Of a stretch of 64,000 nt of DNA, positions 63,691 to 64,000 are shown piece after piece. The DNA comes from Hymenopellis radicata. Its lineage: Eukaryota; Basidiomycota; Agaricomycetes; Agaricales; Physalacriaceae. Within the stretch, counting starts at the first letter, position 1; every line of letters begins with the position of its first letter. The position numbers and the translations under genes were made by a program. The notes below the pieces were generated by a model, which worked only from the letters and a program-made list of their open reading frames with translations, ran no database searches and had not been told where the DNA came from. The stretch is from assembly GCA_015501595.1 (NCBI GenBank), contig JADNRX010000234.1, forward strand, positions 23,262 to 87,261, in the 5' to 3' direction.

Positions 63691-64000
63691 TCGGGTTTAA
63701 ACGTTCACGTTTACACAAGGCTAATAATCTGAGTGAGCACAGTTTCACACTGACTTCTCCTCTTCTTACCAGTACCTGCTCCAGGTCGTAACGGGTCCAT
63801 CCCACCTGTCGATCAAAGCAAGTACTCGGTGCGCCGATAATCCTGCTCCAGGTCGTAACGGGTCTGTCCCACCTGTTGATCACAGCAGGTTTATCTCGGT
63901 ACGTGTTGTCTCGTGTCCGTACCGCGTCACTCACGCAGGGCACTCGCAGGTCGCAACGGGTATTCCCACCTGCCTGCTACGCCACATACTTTTCACTCCC
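63691..64000 (+). repeat. 3' direct repeat of the YR retrotransposon (cut by window end)
   Basis: Matches 58859-59170 except that it has one T fewer in the GTTTTCAC run and lacks one T near TTTATTCTCGG. The true element end and any B1-A2-B2 split-repeat arrangement lie beyond the window. Confidence 0.9.

Larger units (their letters stand above)
58859..64000 (+). mobile_element. Ngaro/DIRS-type tyrosine-recombinase retrotransposon (right end beyond window)
   Basis: Order: direct repeat (58859-59170), gag-like region, RT/RNase H gene, tyrosine recombinase gene, direct repeat (63691 to window edge). No integrase or protease of LTR type and no methyltransferase is seen between RNase H and YR, which fits Ngaro/PAT better than DIRS1. 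The two direct repeats differ by only two single-base indels in about 311 bp, so insertion was recent. It sits inside the reading frame of another YR element. Confidence 0.85.

Noticed and set aside
58859..64000. LTR retrotransposon of Ty3/Ty1 type
   Set aside because: The terminal direct repeats look like LTRs, but the integrase is a tyrosine recombinase and no DDE integrase or protease is present.

Overview
The window is nuclear DNA of a filamentous basidiomycete, most likely an agaricomycete. The real genes carry many short introns (about 45-60 bp). The recognisable families are fungal: Ist2/TMEM16 anoctamin, Ubc6-type E2, GH76, a BAG-domain cochaperone with the SDWSEVEA tail, DUF6699-like and F-box/LRR-like families. 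The mobile DNA is of agaricomycete type. Nothing prokaryotic, plasmid-like or CRISPR-like is present. All identifications come from reading the sequence; no database was searched.

Layout. 1-16.6 kb: a small TA-flanked MITE, a tandemly duplicated unknown gene, an EngB/YihA-type GTPase, a secreted six-hairpin (GH105-like) hydrolase with one apparent frameshift, an intact many-intron MFS transporter, a broken F-box/LRR-like gene, and a second, dead EngB copy split by a 1.7 kb TIR element with an approximately 9 bp target duplication. 16.6-31 kb: a DUF6699-like gene, a divergent pair of unknown genes, then gene debris (M35 protease pro-region, class II aldolase, class III alcohol dehydrogenase, polyubiquitin, truncated secreted protein). 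31-36 kb: a TIR transposon encoding a large MULE-like transposase with two SUMO-interaction-like motifs. 36-41 kb: a decayed TMEM16 copy, an intact Ubc6-type E2 and a small coiled-coil gene. 41-51.6 kb: a local family of about 0.85 kb repeats; a roughly 1.45 kb inversion inside this family has split a BAG-domain gene into two head-away halves and broken one repeat unit into two halves. Another repeat copy is interrupted by a 1.56 kb insertion. 51.7-56.5 kb: intact GH76 and intact TMEM16/Ist2 genes. 57-64 kb: a membrane-protein gene fragment between near-identical inverted arms, next to a truncated tyrosine recombinase gene. That gene is cut by a young Ngaro/DIRS-type tyrosine-recombinase retrotransposon whose 0.31 kb direct repeats differ by only two single-base indels.

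How the parts relate. The housekeeping and secretory genes (MFS, Ubc6, GH76, TMEM16, coiled-coil) are independent single genes, not an operon or an evident biosynthetic cluster. Most of the window's interest lies in rearrangement: nested insertions, DNA-level duplications that kept their introns, and an inversion that can be reversed on paper to restore both a gene and a repeat. Splice sites were placed by reading frame and family pattern, so exon edges are inferences. Short ORFs not listed were judged antisense or out-of-frame shadows.
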